DNA of 34,437 nucleotides from Acidobacteriota bacterium (GCA_022571885.1 JACZWZ010000007.1:4493-38929), one strand, 5' to 3'. Positions 25,293 through 33,932 are shown, numbered from the stretch's first letter. Notes: generated from the sequence alone by a model not told the origin. A program made the numbers and translations.

Positions 25293-25642
25293 GGGGGTGA
25301 CATGGTTTCGACTTTGAGGGTTGAAGCGTCGGAAGCGAGCCGAGGTCCCCGGAGTCCTCGTTAAAGAGCCGGGAAACAATACAAGTGCCGAAGACAACTT
25401 CGCACTGGCTGCTTAACAATGCAGCTCGTCCGTCTGGAGGGTTCCCCTCTCACCAGGTCCGGGCGTCGCAATAGGGGACGCTCCCGCCGGGATTGCCGGG
25501 ACCGGCGGGTCAAGACCACTCCGGCTAGGGCGCAGGACCACCCGCCGATAGGGCCCTGCGTTCCGAAGCTCGCTATCGGCTGCGCTCGGAGATGCCGACG
25601 CTGATGCCTCAGAGGACCGGGGTTCGACTCCCCGCACCTCCA
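25293..25642 (+). ncRNA. ssrA: transfer-messenger RNA
   Basis: The 5' end GGGGGTGACATGGTTTCGAC and the 3' end GGTTCGACTCCCCGCACCTCC are the tRNA-like parts. GGGGGTG pairs with CACCTCC (one G-U), followed by the discriminator A; CCA is not encoded and must be added. The tag reading frame is GGA AAC AAT ACA AGT GCC GAA GAC AAC TTC GCA CTG GCT GCT TAA (25372-25416), giving the tag GNNTSAEDNFALAA after the alanine carried by tmRNA. The ALAA end is the usual ClpXP/ClpAP degron. Together with SmpB it frees stalled ribosomes. Length about 350 nt is normal for a one-piece actinobacterial tmRNA. Confidence 0.95.
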
Positions 25643-25645
25643 CTC

Positions 25646-25673
25646 GATTCGGCCCGCATATGCGGGCCGAATC
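25646..25673 (+). terminator. ssrA terminator hairpin
   Basis: A 28-bp perfect palindrome: arms GATTCGGCCCGC and GCGGGCCGAATC around ATAT, starting 3 bp after the tmRNA end. There is no clear T-run, but the stem is very stable. Confidence 0.75.
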
Positions 25674-25680
25674 TCGTGGT

Positions 25681-25882
25681 GTTGTATTCCCGGGCCGACT
25701 TCGCCCTCCGCTTCGCTTCGGGTGAACAGGCGCTGGTCGGCCCTCCTCCGCATAGTGGGGCCCCTGCCCCACTGCGGCCGTGTTGTATTCCCGGGCCGAC
25801 TTCGCCCTCCGCTTCGCTTCGGGTGAACAGGCGCTGGTCGGCCCTCCTCCGCATAGTGGGGCCTCTGCCCCACTATGGCCGT
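25681..25882 (+). repeat. two tandem 101-bp repeats with a GTGGGGCCCCTGCCCCAC hairpin
   Basis: Units start at 25681 and 25782 with GTTGTATTCCCGGGCCGACT and contain TTCGGGTGAACAGGCGCTGG and then GTGGGGCCCCTGCCCCAC (CCTC in unit 2). They differ at only a few positions and match the single copy at 10041-10128. Confidence 0.85.
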
Positions 25883-26026
25883 GTTCCTGAGGAACCCTCT
25901 TTTCAAGCGGGCCTCTCAGCTTCAGTCCCAGATGTGGGGGGTCGTCACCTGCGGGACGCGGCGACCCGGTCGGTGCGATCGTGCCGTCGAGTCCCCAGTC
26001 TCCAGCCAGAACGAGGGAGGCTCTTT

Positions 26027-26054
26027 GGTGACTGGTGACTGGTGACTGGTGACT
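26027..26054. repeat. heptamer array (GGTGACT)4
   Basis: Four perfect copies of GGTGACT, ending 2 bp before the stop codon (minus strand) of the ABC permease gene. Length 7 and position at a gene end match the arrays at 5593 and 19881, but the sequence differs. Confidence 0.9.
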
Positions 26055-26056
26055 GG

Positions 26057-26869
26057 TTACGCCAGCAACAGCTTGTCGAGGCGGCGGGAAGTGACGGCGA
26101 CTCCGATCGCGCCCATGGCTAACAGGAATGCGATGTGGCCCACGAGGCTGAAGTCGAACACGCCCAGTGTCAGCGCTCGGATCAACTCGACTCCGTGGTA
26201 GAGCGGAGAGAACTTGGTGAGGATCTTGAAGACGTCCGGGTACACATCGAGCGGGTAGAAGGTGCCGGAGAACAAGAAGAGGGGCAATGTCACCATGTTT
26301 ACCAAGTCGAAGTCCTGCCACGACTTCATAAATGTGGTGGCCGCCATCCCCACCGCGGCGAAGGCGAACCCGATCAGAACTGCTGCCGGTATTGCCATCA
26401 CGGCCCACGGCGAGTGGGCGTACCCGGCAACGGTGATCACGACCAGAAAGGCGGTCGCATAGAGCGCCCCGCGACCCAGTGACCAGGTGATCTCACCGAT
26501 GGCGATGTGGCGGGGGAGCATCGGTGTGGAGAGGATGGCGTCGTAGACCTTGCCGTAGCGGAGCTTGAAGAAGATGTTGAACGTCGATTCGAAAATCGCA
26601 CCGTTCATGGCAGACGCCCCGAGCAACGCCGGCGCCACGAACGCCGCATAGGCGACCGGCTCACCGCCGGGGCCGGTGACATCGCCGATCAGTTCGCCGA
26701 GGCCGATGCCGATCGAGAAGAGGTAGAAGATCGGCTCGAAGAACCCAGAGAACACGATCAGCCAGACGCGCCGGTAGACCAGGAAGTTGCGCTCGAGCAT
26801 CTTGGTGGCTCCGCCTCCGAGCATCGGAGGCGGGATCACCCGAGCCATCAGAGTCGCCGAGTCGCTCAT
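26057..26869 (-). CDS. ABC-2 type transporter permease (second subunit)
   Basis: A 270-residue membrane protein with six predicted helices. It contains LERNFLVYRRVWLIVFSGFFEPIFYLFSIG and, near the end, TLPLFLFSGTFYPLDVYP, both typical of the ABC-2 permease group that includes DrrB and NodJ. It probably pairs with the permease encoded just upstream to form the channel of an exporter. The ATG overlaps the stop of that gene by 4 bp. The substrate could be a drug, lipid or polysaccharide; the sequence does not tell. Confidence 0.88.
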   Translation of the reverse strand: MSDSATLMARVIPPPMLGGGATKMLERNFLVYRRVWLIVFSGFFEPIFYLFSIGIGLGELIGDVTGPGGEPVAYAAFVAPALLGASAMNGAIFESTFNIFFKLRYGKVYDAILSTPMLPRHIAIGEITWSLGRGALYATAFLVVITVAGYAHSPWAVMAIPAAVLIGFAFAAVGMAATTFMKSWQDFDLVNMVTLPLFLFSGTFYPLDVYPDVFKILTKFSPLYHGVELIRALTLGVFDFSLVGHIAFLLAMGAIGVAVTSRRLDKLLLA

Positions 26870-27645
26870 GTGATCAAGCGCCTACCCATGAGGCGGATGG
26901 CGAGGAGGGTGCCGAGGATCAGCATGGCGAGCAGGTAAGTGATGCTGTACATCGGGTGAACCGCGAAGTCGGTCCCCAGAGCCAGGCCGCGGCACAGGGA
27001 GACTCCGTGGAACAGAGGCGTGGCGTATGCAGCCGGTTGGATCCAACCCGGGAGTTGGGAGAGCGGGAAGAACGTCCCCGAGAACAGAAACAGCGGCATG
27101 ATCGCAAAGCGGAACAGCGCCGCTAGGCCCTGTTCGTCCTTGAGGCGGGCGGTGTACGCGGTGATGATTGCGGCGAAGCCGAGCCCGGTGAGAAGGGCCG
27201 GGGGGATCGCCAGGGCACCCTGGGCGATTGTGGTTGCACCGAACGCCGTCATCACTCCCGAATACACGACCGTCACGAACAGGAGCCTGATCCCGACCCA
27301 GGAGAGGTGCCCCACCACCAGTTCCGGCACTCCGACCGGGGTGGCCAGGATGGCATCGTAGGTCTTGCGCCATTTGATGCCGGCCATCACCGGCCAGGAG
27401 GCGTCGCCGGCCCCCGTCATCATGGCCGTCGCCGCCAGTAGCCCGGGTGCCAGAAAGGTGAGGTAAGGGATGGCGAGCGTGGTGCTGCCGGTGCCGTCGT
27501 CCACCAGTTGCCCGAGCCCGACTCCCATTGCCAGCAGGTACAGGATCGGATTGAAGAAGGTGCTGATGACGCTGCCGCGCCAGGTTCTGCGGTACACCCT
27601 GGCCGAGGCCTCGACGACCCGACCGGAAAGGGCGAGCATCGTCAT
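26866..27645 (-). CDS. ABC-2 type transporter permease (first subunit)
   Basis: The ORF track extends this to 28044 through the ATPase gene; the true start is ATG 27645 (MTMLALSGRVVEASARVYRR), overlapping the ATPase stop by 4 bp, giving 259 residues. It has six predicted helices, with SVISTFFNPILYLLAMGVGLG after the first basic region and IMPLFLFSGTFFPLSQLPGW near the end, parallel to the next permease. The two are paralogues that probably form a heterodimer. The overlap on both sides implies tight translational coupling and fixed stoichiometry. Confidence 0.88.
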   Translation of the reverse strand: MTMLALSGRVVEASARVYRRTWRGSVISTFFNPILYLLAMGVGLGQLVDDGTGSTTLAIPYLTFLAPGLLAATAMMTGAGDASWPVMAGIKWRKTYDAILATPVGVPELVVGHLSWVGIRLLFVTVVYSGVMTAFGATTIAQGALAIPPALLTGLGFAAIITAYTARLKDEQGLAALFRFAIMPLFLFSGTFFPLSQLPGWIQPAAYATPLFHGVSLCRGLALGTDFAVHPMYSITYLLAMLILGTLLAIRLMGRRLIT

Positions 27646-28568
27646 TCGACCAGTGTCCTCCCGGTGAGACGCAGGAACACGTCTTCGAGGGTGGAGCGGC
27701 GACTCACGGTCGACTCGGGCACGATTCCCTGGGCGGCAACGGCGTCGGCGGTGGCGTCGGCGTCGTCGGTATACAGCAGCACCCGGTCGGGCAGTATCTC
27801 CACTCTGGGAGCAAGGCCTTCCAGGCGGCCGGCGTACTCCTCCTGGGTGCCCACCGCGAACCGCATCTCGAGTACCTCGCGTCGCGAGTGCTGTTCGATC
27901 AAATCCCGCGGTGAGCCTTCGGTGACTATCCGCCCCTTGTCCATGATCACCAGGCGGTCGCACAGCTGCTCGGCCTCGTCCATGTAGTGGGTTGTGATGA
28001 TCAGCGTCACGCCTTCTTGCTTGAGCCGGTACAGGCGATCCCACAGAAGATGGCGCGCCTGCGGGTCGAGCCCGGTGGTGGGCTCATCGAGCAGTAGCAG
28101 TTTGGGGGTGTTGATCAACCCCCGGGCGATGGTCAGCCGGCGTTTCATCCCGCCGGAAAGGGGCTCGACCCGGCTGTGGCGCCGCTCGTCGAGCTGGGTG
28201 AATGTGAGAAGTTCGTCGATCCGTTCGTTGATGACCTTCCTGCTCATCCCGAAATAGCGGCCGTAGATGAGCAGGTTCTCGTACACGGTGAGCTCCAGGT
28301 CGAGGTTGTCCTCCTGCGGGATGACGCCGAGCTGGGCCCTTATTTCCTGGCCGTGTTCGTTCGGATCCTTGCCCAGCACCCGCAGATCCCCGTCGGTGCG
28401 CGGCGACACAGAGCCGATCATCTTCATCGTCGACGACTTGCCGGCACCGTTTGGTCCGAGAAAGCCGAACGCCTCGCCGGCCCGCACCTCGAAATCGATG
28501 CCATCGACCGCGACCAGCTCACCGAACTCCTTGCGGAGGTTGCGTGCGTCTACCAGGGCGTCCGTCAT
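27642..28568 (-). CDS. ABC transporter ATP-binding protein, DrrA-like
   Basis: A 308-residue ATPase. Walker A GPNGAGKSST (about 39-48), Q-loop IPQEDNLDLELTVYENL, signature LSGGMKRRLTIARGL, Walker B LLLLDEPTTGLD and H-loop ITTHYMDEAEQL are all intact. The C-terminal extension, ending in STVSRRSTLEDVFLRLTGRTL, is the DrrA/NodI-type regulatory tail. It would power export through the two permeases that follow. The 140-bp gap before the divergent DUF4328 gene should carry its promoter, but I cannot identify one with certainty. Confidence 0.93.
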   Translation of the reverse strand: MTDALVDARNLRKEFGELVAVDGIDFEVRAGEAFGFLGPNGAGKSSTMKMIGSVSPRTDGDLRVLGKDPNEHGQEIRAQLGVIPQEDNLDLELTVYENLLIYGRYFGMSRKVINERIDELLTFTQLDERRHSRVEPLSGGMKRRLTIARGLINTPKLLLLDEPTTGLDPQARHLLWDRLYRLKQEGVTLIITTHYMDEAEQLCDRLVIMDKGRIVTEGSPRDLIEQHSRREVLEMRFAVGTQEEYAGRLEGLAPRVEILPDRVLLYTDDADATADAVAAQGIVPESTVSRRSTLEDVFLRLTGRTLVE

Positions 28569-28708
28569 GAGGCGGACACGCTAGTGCTGCTACCGACGAT
28601 GTCGGCAGGTGGGAGGATGCTCCTGAGGACCTCGTTGGCTGTCGTCGAAAGGCCGGGCGCCGCGCCGCCATGCTGGGTGAGTGGCCGATCTCCTACGCTG
28701 AGTGGGTG

Positions 28709-29395
28709 ATGGATCCCACGCCTCGTATCTCGTCGGACGTGCATCGCAGTCTGAACCCGGCGCTGACCCTCCTGTTGCGGGTGGCGCTCTACGCAGTAGC
28801 TGCGTTTTCTCTTGCATCGACAATCGCCACTCTCAATGAGGTTGCCGCTTTCGACGACCTCATGAGAACGGGCCGTTCGGTATCGGTGACCGAACTGGCG
28901 GCAGCCGAGGGGCTGACCGAGGGTTTTGCACGGCTGGCGTTCTGGGTGGGGTTGGCCGCGGGCGGACTCACGATCGTGTGGTGGTATCGCGCCTATCAGG
29001 TGGTCGCCGCTGCCAGACCGACCGGGCGAACCTGGTCGGCCCGGTGGGCGGTGGGCAGCTGGTTCATTCCGTTCGCCAACATGGTGATACCGAAGCTGGT
29101 ACTCAACGAGATCGATCGTATTTCCAGGGCAGCCGAGTCGGGGGATGCCGATTGGCGCAGCGAACCGCTCACGGTTCTACCTCACTGGTGGTGGTTCTTC
29201 TGGGTGGGGGGCCTGGTGCTCACATTGGTAGGAGTGGGTATCTCCACCGGTGAGATGGCGGCGGCCACCTTCCGAAGCGACGCCTACCGGACCGGTTTGG
29301 TGTTGACCGAGTGGGGATTCGCCGCGTCCACTCTGGCCGGGTTCTTGGGGGCGGCCAGCGTCAGGGTCATCGGAGCCCGTCTCCACTCATTCTGA
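28709..29395 (+). CDS. DUF4328 family membrane protein
   Basis: I use ATG 28709 (MDPTPRISSDVHRSLNPAL); the ORF-track start is 13 codons upstream without a ribosome site. The 228-residue product has about four to five helices: LTLLLRVALYAVAAFSLAS, LAFWVGLAAGGLTIVWWYRA, the GSWFIPFANMVIPKLVLNEI block, LPHWWWFFWVGGLVLTLVG and a last helix. The WFIPFANxxxPxxxxxEI motif and the following tryptophan-rich helix are the DUF4328 signature; the family has no known function. Its stop codon abuts the thiI stop codon on the other strand without a gap. Confidence 0.78.
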   Translation: MDPTPRISSDVHRSLNPALTLLLRVALYAVAAFSLASTIATLNEVAAFDDLMRTGRSVSVTELAAAEGLTEGFARLAFWVGLAAGGLTIVWWYRAYQVVAAARPTGRTWSARWAVGSWFIPFANMVIPKLVLNEIDRISRAAESGDADWRSEPLTVLPHWWWFFWVGGLVLTLVGVGISTGEMAAATFRSDAYRTGLVLTEWGFAASTLAGFLGAASVRVIGARLHSF

Positions 29396-30544
29396 TCACG
29401 ATCCGGGAACCCAGTCCCGGAGTCGCATCGATTTGTCGGTCATGACTGCCTCTTCGACCAGATCGTCGACCTGGGCCATGATCGCGCGGAGCTTGCCCGG
29501 CGAGGTAGAGACCGAAACCCTGGCTCCCCCCGAGATGTCGCACATCTCCTGGGTACGGGAGGACACCTCGAACGTGCCGATCTGGCGAGCCCGGACGACG
29601 ATGGTGTTCTTGTCGAGACCGATGAGTGGTCGCAGCATCGGCATTTCGATGACCCGATCGAGGGCGGCGACATTGTCCAATGTCTGGGTTGACACCTGAC
29701 CGAGAGATTCGCCATTGATGATGGCGCGGGTGTCGCCATCCGAGAGGGCGATTCCCTCCGCAGCCCGGTACATCACACCCTTTAGTGCCATCTGGCGGTC
29801 ACGGGCGGGGACACGGCGCTGGATTTCTGCGATCGCCGGCTCGAGATCCACGATGTGAAGTATCGGATCGGTTCCGGCGCCGTAGAGCTCGGTGAGGAGG
29901 TGGGCGATACCTGCCGCATGGTCGGCCTGTCCGCACCCGAGCGAGAAGTGGAGGTAGTCGAGGGCCACGCCGCGCTGCGCCATGAGGTAAGCAGCAACCG
30001 GGGAGTCGATACCGCCGGAGAACATGACCAGTGCCTTGCCTTGGGTTCCGGCGGGGAGACCCCCAACACCGGGTTCGGTTGCGAGCGTGAGGTAGGCCGT
30101 CCCATTGACGACTCGGATGCGCACGGTCACCGCGGGGTTGCTCAGATCTACCACGCCTCCCGCCTCGACCAGCAGCGTGCCGGCGGCGATGGCGAGGTCT
30201 TGTGACGACCAGTCATGCGATCCGAGCCGTTTGGGGCGAACCGCAAATGTCTTTCCGCGCACCGTGTCGCCGAATTGGGCGGCGACAAGGTGCGCCAGTT
30301 CCTCGATCGTCTTGAACTCGACCGCCTCGACGGTCTCGACCGCGCCAACACCGAACACCCTGGAGAGTCGCTTCACCGCATTTTCGGCGGACACGGACAC
30401 AGCGAGGCGGTGTCCGGCGAGTCTGCTGATCTCGACTTCGCCGTCGAAGGCAGCAGAGATCGCTTTGGTCAGCACGCCGATCATGCGGCGTTGGGTGCGC
30501 TGCGACTTGAGGTAGATCTCTGGTTCGAGCGATGCGACGAGCAT
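29396..30544 (-). CDS. thiI: tRNA 4-thiouridine synthase / thiamine sulfur-carrier adenylase ThiI
   Basis: I start at ATG 30544 (MLVASLEPEIYLKSQRTQRR); the ORF track adds 20 unsupported residues. The 382-residue protein has an N-terminal ferredoxin-like/THUMP part (about 1-160) and a PP-loop ATP pyrophosphatase domain with MFSGGIDSP (about 176-182), HFSLGCG and EMCDISG, the last being the likely counterpart of the conserved catalytic Cys. It lacks the C-terminal rhodanese domain of E. coli ThiI, as do many Gram-positive forms. It makes s4U in tRNA, and in some bacteria serves thiazole synthesis; no other thiamine gene is in view. Confidence 0.9.
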   Translation of the reverse strand: MLVASLEPEIYLKSQRTQRRMIGVLTKAISAAFDGEVEISRLAGHRLAVSVSAENAVKRLSRVFGVGAVETVEAVEFKTIEELAHLVAAQFGDTVRGKTFAVRPKRLGSHDWSSQDLAIAAGTLLVEAGGVVDLSNPAVTVRIRVVNGTAYLTLATEPGVGGLPAGTQGKALVMFSGGIDSPVAAYLMAQRGVALDYLHFSLGCGQADHAAGIAHLLTELYGAGTDPILHIVDLEPAIAEIQRRVPARDRQMALKGVMYRAAEGIALSDGDTRAIINGESLGQVSTQTLDNVAALDRVIEMPMLRPLIGLDKNTIVVRARQIGTFEVSSRTQEMCDISGGARVSVSTSPGKLRAIMAQVDDLVEEAVMTDKSMRLRDWVPGS

Positions 30545-30650
30545 CAGGACACTCCGGAGGGGGCAACGCAGAGGATACCGAGAGGCTGATCGAACGCGCG
30601 GCAACGGGCGATTCCCATGTGCATGGTCGCCGTATGGTTGTGGTGGACCG

Positions 30651-30980
30651 TCAACTCATTGCCTGTAGTAGCCACAGCACGCTCATTCCGGCGCCGATCG
30701 TGGCGAGTACGTTCTTGGTGCGCCACGCCACCACGCCGGCGATGATCCCTGCCACGAAGCGGTCGGTTCCGAGATCGAAGGTCCCGGAGGCGTGGGTGAT
30801 CGACGGGGTCACGATGGCCGCCAGCACTGCTGGCGGGATCAGGCGGAGGATGCGCATCGCAAGATCGGGAATTGTGGCCACCCGCCCGAGGAGTGCGATG
30901 AAGGACAGCCTGATGAGCCAGGTGCCGAGTCCGGCCAAGCCGATCAGGATCCAGATGAGGGTGGGGGAGTACGTCGTCAT
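30651..30980 (-). CDS. azlD: AzlD family branched-chain amino acid export subunit
   Basis: A 109-residue membrane protein with about four helices (LIWILIGLAGLGTWLIRLSFIAL, IPPAVLAAIVTPSI, GIIAGVVAWRTKNVLATIGAGM). The pattern GTWLIRLSF and IPPAVLAAIV is typical of AzlD. It is the small partner of AzlC, with which it shares a 4-bp overlap. The pair exports branched-chain amino acids and analogues (BrnFE/AzlCD). thiI follows on the same strand after about 106 bp. Confidence 0.85.
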   Translation of the reverse strand: MTTYSPTLIWILIGLAGLGTWLIRLSFIALLGRVATIPDLAMRILRLIPPAVLAAIVTPSITHASGTFDLGTDRFVAGIIAGVVAWRTKNVLATIGAGMSVLWLLQAMS

Positions 30981-31669
30981 TCTCGGCTCCAGATCACTCC
31001 GGCCACAAGACCAAGTCCCGATGCCACCAGAAGCCCCAGATTCAACGGAAGTGATACGAAGGCAACGGCAGACGTCGCCGCGGTCACGGCTGCAATCGTG
31101 GAGGCGCGGTCATTGATGGCCGGGAAGACCAATGCCATGAACACCAGCGGAACCGCGAAGTCCAGTGACCACTTTTCGGGGACACCTGAGCCAATGATCA
31201 CCCCCGCCAGGGACGCGATCTGCCAGGTGACCCAGAGGCCCAGTGAGGCTCCCATGTAGTAGGAGAATCGCTCCGAGGGAGTTTCGTCGATTTGGTCGAA
31301 CCGGACGATGCTGACTGCAAATGACTGGTCGGTGATGATGTAGGACCCGTAGGCCTTGCGCAGCGGCGAGAGATCACGAAACGTCGGGGCCAGCGCAGCG
31401 CTGTACATGGCCATCCGCGCGTTGATCACTAGAACGGTGGCGACGATGACGATCGGTGCTGCGTCACGTCCGATCAGGTCGATCATCGCCAGTTGCGAAG
31501 CCCCGGCGAACACGATCGGAGATGCGGCATACGCTTGGATCGAGTCGAGTCCGGCCTCGACCGCGGCGATGCCTGCAATGATGCCGAACGGGAACACGCC
31601 AACCAGGATTGGTGCAATGTCGAAGAATCCTGCTTGGAATGGGGCACGTCTGGCCGAGGGCTGGTTCAT
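30977..31669 (-). CDS. azlC: AzlC family branched-chain amino acid export permease
   Basis: The ORF track extends to 31849 into the divergent gene; ATG 31669 (MNQPSARRAPFQAGFFDIAP) gives 230 residues, the usual AzlC length. Characteristic parts are the FDIAPILVGVFPFGIIAGIAA helix, SPIVFAGASQLAMIDLI, VLVINARMAMYSAALAP and YIITDQSFAVSIVRF. With AzlD it forms the two-subunit exporter. The 78-bp divergent region towards the DUF885 gene should hold promoters for both sides. Confidence 0.88.
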   Translation of the reverse strand: MNQPSARRAPFQAGFFDIAPILVGVFPFGIIAGIAAVEAGLDSIQAYAASPIVFAGASQLAMIDLIGRDAAPIVIVATVLVINARMAMYSAALAPTFRDLSPLRKAYGSYIITDQSFAVSIVRFDQIDETPSERFSYYMGASLGLWVTWQIASLAGVIIGSGVPEKWSLDFAVPLVFMALVFPAINDRASTIAAVTAATSAVAFVSLPLNLGLLVASGLGLVAGVIWSRE

Positions 31670-31747
31670 TGAGGCAGGGACGGTAACGCCAACGAGCCGG
31701 GAGGTTGTGGCTAACGTCGCCCTCGGTCGAGCCGGGCTCTGGAGATC

Positions 31748-33415
31748 ATGCACCAGGACATCTACACCCTCAGCAGTGAGATCGTGGACGAGACCGCGGC
31801 TGCGATTCCGACGCTCGCCACCTCGCTCGGAATCGCCGGATACGACCACGAATGGGGGGATCTCTCACCTTCCGGACTCGAGGCACTTGCCGACCTCCGA
31901 AGGGACCAGCTACGCCGGGTGGCCGGGCTTCCTGCCGCCGCCGATCAGTGGGCTCGGCTGGCGGTAGATGTGGTGACTGCCGAGTTGGAACGTGATCTCG
32001 GCTTCCATGAGGCTGGCGAGGACTTACGAGAGCTGAACAGCATTGCGTCGCCGCTGCAGGACCTGCGCGATGCTTTCGACCAGATGGATACCGAGACGGT
32101 GGAAGGCTGGTCCAACATCGCTTCTCGGCTCGAGAAGCTCCCGGGTGCCCTGGAGCAGTACGCCGAAAGCTTGTCTCTCAGCCAGGAACGGGGCCAGACA
32201 GTGGCGCGACGACAGGTTGTGGAGGGCGTGCGGCAGGCGCGCAACCACTCTGGGGACGATTCCCACTTCAACACGTTCCCCGCCGCCGCCGCCGGCGTCG
32301 TCGGCGAGTCCCTGGCCCGGCGAATCGAGGTCGGAGTCGCATCGGCCCGAGCGGCGTATGGAACGCTTGCCAACTTCTTGGAGCAACAGTATCTACCGCG
32401 GGCGACCGAGCGCGATGGCGTCGGTCGCGATCGCTACGTCATGCACGCGGCTCGGTTTCTCGGGTCCGAAGTCGAACCGATATCAACCTACGAGTGGGGG
32501 TGGAGCGAGGTCGAACGGCTCCGAGGACGCATGGTCGATGTGTCGGAGGAGATCCTTCCGGGTGGCGAGCTAGCCGACGCACTCGAACTGCTTCTCACCG
32601 ATCCAGAGCGAGCCGCCAAGAGCCAGGATGAGTTCCGCGACCTGATGCTGGAGCGACAGGAGATAGCGCTGCGGGAGTTGGACGGTACCCACTTCGACGT
32701 CCCCGAACCGGTCCGTGCGATCGATGTCAAAATGACACCGCCCGGGGGCCCCCTGGGGGCGTACTACTACCAGCCGAGCGAGGACTTCTCCCGCCCGGGC
32801 ACCGTCTATTGGTCAAAGGGCGATCAGCAGCAGATCCCGTTGTTCGATGAAGTGACTACCGCGTATCACGAAGGCTTCCCCGGGCATCACCTGCAGGTGG
32901 GGCTCCAACTGACCGCCGGGGATCGCTTCTCGAGGATGCAGAAGGTCATGGTGTGGTACTCGGGGTCCGGGGAAGGCTGGGCGCTGTATGCCGAGGATCT
33001 CATGGAGGAACTCGGGTACCTCGAAAAGCCCGACTACGTGATGGGCAAGCTTGCTTCTGAGATGCTTCGGGCGTGCCGGGTGGTGATCGACATCGGATCG
33101 CATCTCGAGCTTCTGATCCCCGACGACCAGCCATTCCATCCGGGCGAGAGATGGACCTTCGATGCCGGGGTAGAGATGCTCGAGGCCTATGCAGCCCAAG
33201 ATCATGACCTTTCGGTCTCGGAGATGAACCGCTACCTTGGGTGGCCGGGCCAGGCCATCTCCTACAAGGTGGGCCAGCAGGCAATCCGGGACCTCCGCAG
33301 CGAAGAGCAATCCCGGCTTGGTGGCGACTACGACCAGAAGGCTTTCCACGCCAGGTTGCTCGAGGTCGGGGCAGTCGGCCTCGATACGCTCCGCAGCCAC
33401 GTCAGAGACGCCTGA
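31748..33415 (+). CDS. DUF885 family zinc metallopeptidase-like protein
   Basis: A 555-residue soluble protein of the DUF885 family, full length. The N-terminal 300 residues are helical. The putative catalytic helix YHEGFPGHHLQ (HExxPGHH, about 374-381) is followed by a Glu in SGEGWALYAEDLMEEL that is the likely further zinc ligand, a gluzincin-like arrangement. Towards the end YLGWPGQAISYKVGQ is also conserved in the family. No signal peptide is seen, so it is probably cytosolic. Members have been proposed to be peptidases; the substrate is not known. The ATG has GAG-rich sequence upstream (CTCTGGAGATC). Confidence 0.85.
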   Translation: MHQDIYTLSSEIVDETAAAIPTLATSLGIAGYDHEWGDLSPSGLEALADLRRDQLRRVAGLPAAADQWARLAVDVVTAELERDLGFHEAGEDLRELNSIASPLQDLRDAFDQMDTETVEGWSNIASRLEKLPGALEQYAESLSLSQERGQTVARRQVVEGVRQARNHSGDDSHFNTFPAAAAGVVGESLARRIEVGVASARAAYGTLANFLEQQYLPRATERDGVGRDRYVMHAARFLGSEVEPISTYEWGWSEVERLRGRMVDVSEEILPGGELADALELLLTDPERAAKSQDEFRDLMLERQEIALRELDGTHFDVPEPVRAIDVKMTPPGGPLGAYYYQPSEDFSRPGTVYWSKGDQQQIPLFDEVTTAYHEGFPGHHLQVGLQLTAGDRFSRMQKVMVWYSGSGEGWALYAEDLMEELGYLEKPDYVMGKLASEMLRACRVVIDIGSHLELLIPDDQPFHPGERWTFDAGVEMLEAYAAQDHDLSVSEMNRYLGWPGQAISYKVGQQAIRDLRSEEQSRLGGDYDQKAFHARLLEVGAVGLDTLRSHVRDA

Positions 33416-33477
33416 CGGAACCAGAGGCCGGCGCCGCCTACTGTGCCCAGCGGTCTCAGCCATGCGGCTCTGGCGTT

Positions 33478-33514
33478 GGGCTCGGGGGGCCGCCAGTCCC
33501 AGGCAGCCGAGCCC
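33478..33514. terminator. possible bidirectional terminator between convergent genes
   Basis: GGGCTCGG (33478-33485) and CCGAGCCC (33507-33514) can pair across a 21-nt GC-rich loop. It lies in the 106-bp gap between the DUF885 and DUF983 stop codons. The repeat families seen elsewhere are not present here. Confidence 0.4.
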
Positions 33515-33521
33515 GCGCCTT

Positions 33522-33884
33522 CTAATCGCTTGAGGGTGGATGCGCCGAGATTTCGACGGCGACCCACAGCGTCTTCGACATGGGGTAGAAGAGCAATGGG
33601 ACGAGCAGGTTGATGACAATCCCCGTCGCGGTCATGGCGGTCCAGGGCGGATCCGGCCAGGCAGCGATGGCCCAGACGACCATGGCCACTGCGAACAAGC
33701 CGATTGTGAATGCGGTATTGATGAGGACTGCACCCAGCCAGTAGCCCTCTTCTCGCTCGTACTTGTGATCGCATGAAGGGCATCGATCAACCATCGTGCC
33801 CCATGATTGGAACACACCGCGGTGCCCACAATTGGGGCAGCGACGCATGGAGGCGCGACCGATTCGACGTAGCACGGGCCGCAT
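33522..33884 (-). CDS. DUF983 family small membrane protein with zinc knuckle
   Basis: A 120-residue protein: an N-terminal zinc ribbon (RCPNCGHRGVFQSW and RCPSCDHKYEREEGYWLGA) and two membrane helices (INTAFTIGLFAVAMVVWAIAA, GIVINLLVPLLFYPMS). CPxCG...CxxC followed by EGYWLGAVLIN is the DUF983 signature. Its function is unknown. It is divergent from the PilT-like gene, with 48 bp between the start codons. Confidence 0.85.
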   Translation of the reverse strand: MRPVLRRIGRASMRRCPNCGHRGVFQSWGTMVDRCPSCDHKYEREEGYWLGAVLINTAFTIGLFAVAMVVWAIAAWPDPPWTAMTATGIVINLLVPLLFYPMSKTLWVAVEISAHPPSSD

Positions 33885-33932
33885 TCTCGCGCGTCGCTAC
33901 AGGTTCCCGGCCGTTGGGCCGATACACCGACG

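Larger units (their letters stand above)
25643..26056. other. ssrA-ABC permease intergenic region, 414 bp of repeats
   Basis: Contains the ssrA terminator, two tandem 101-bp repeats (25681-25882), about 140 bp without any recognised feature, and a (GGTGACT)4 array that ends 2 bp before the permease stop. ORFs listed here on both strands are translations of the repeats. The genes on either side are convergent. Confidence 0.7.

Noticed and set aside
25413-26408. 331-aa minus ORF and 148-aa plus ORF across the ssrA 3' region
   Set aside because: They cross tmRNA, its terminator and two intergenic repeats; the peptide repetition simply mirrors the DNA repeats.
27646-28044. N-terminal 133 residues of the 26866-28044 minus ORF
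   Set aside because: They are an out-of-frame reading of the ABC ATPase gene; ATG 27645 with a 4-bp overlap is the natural start.
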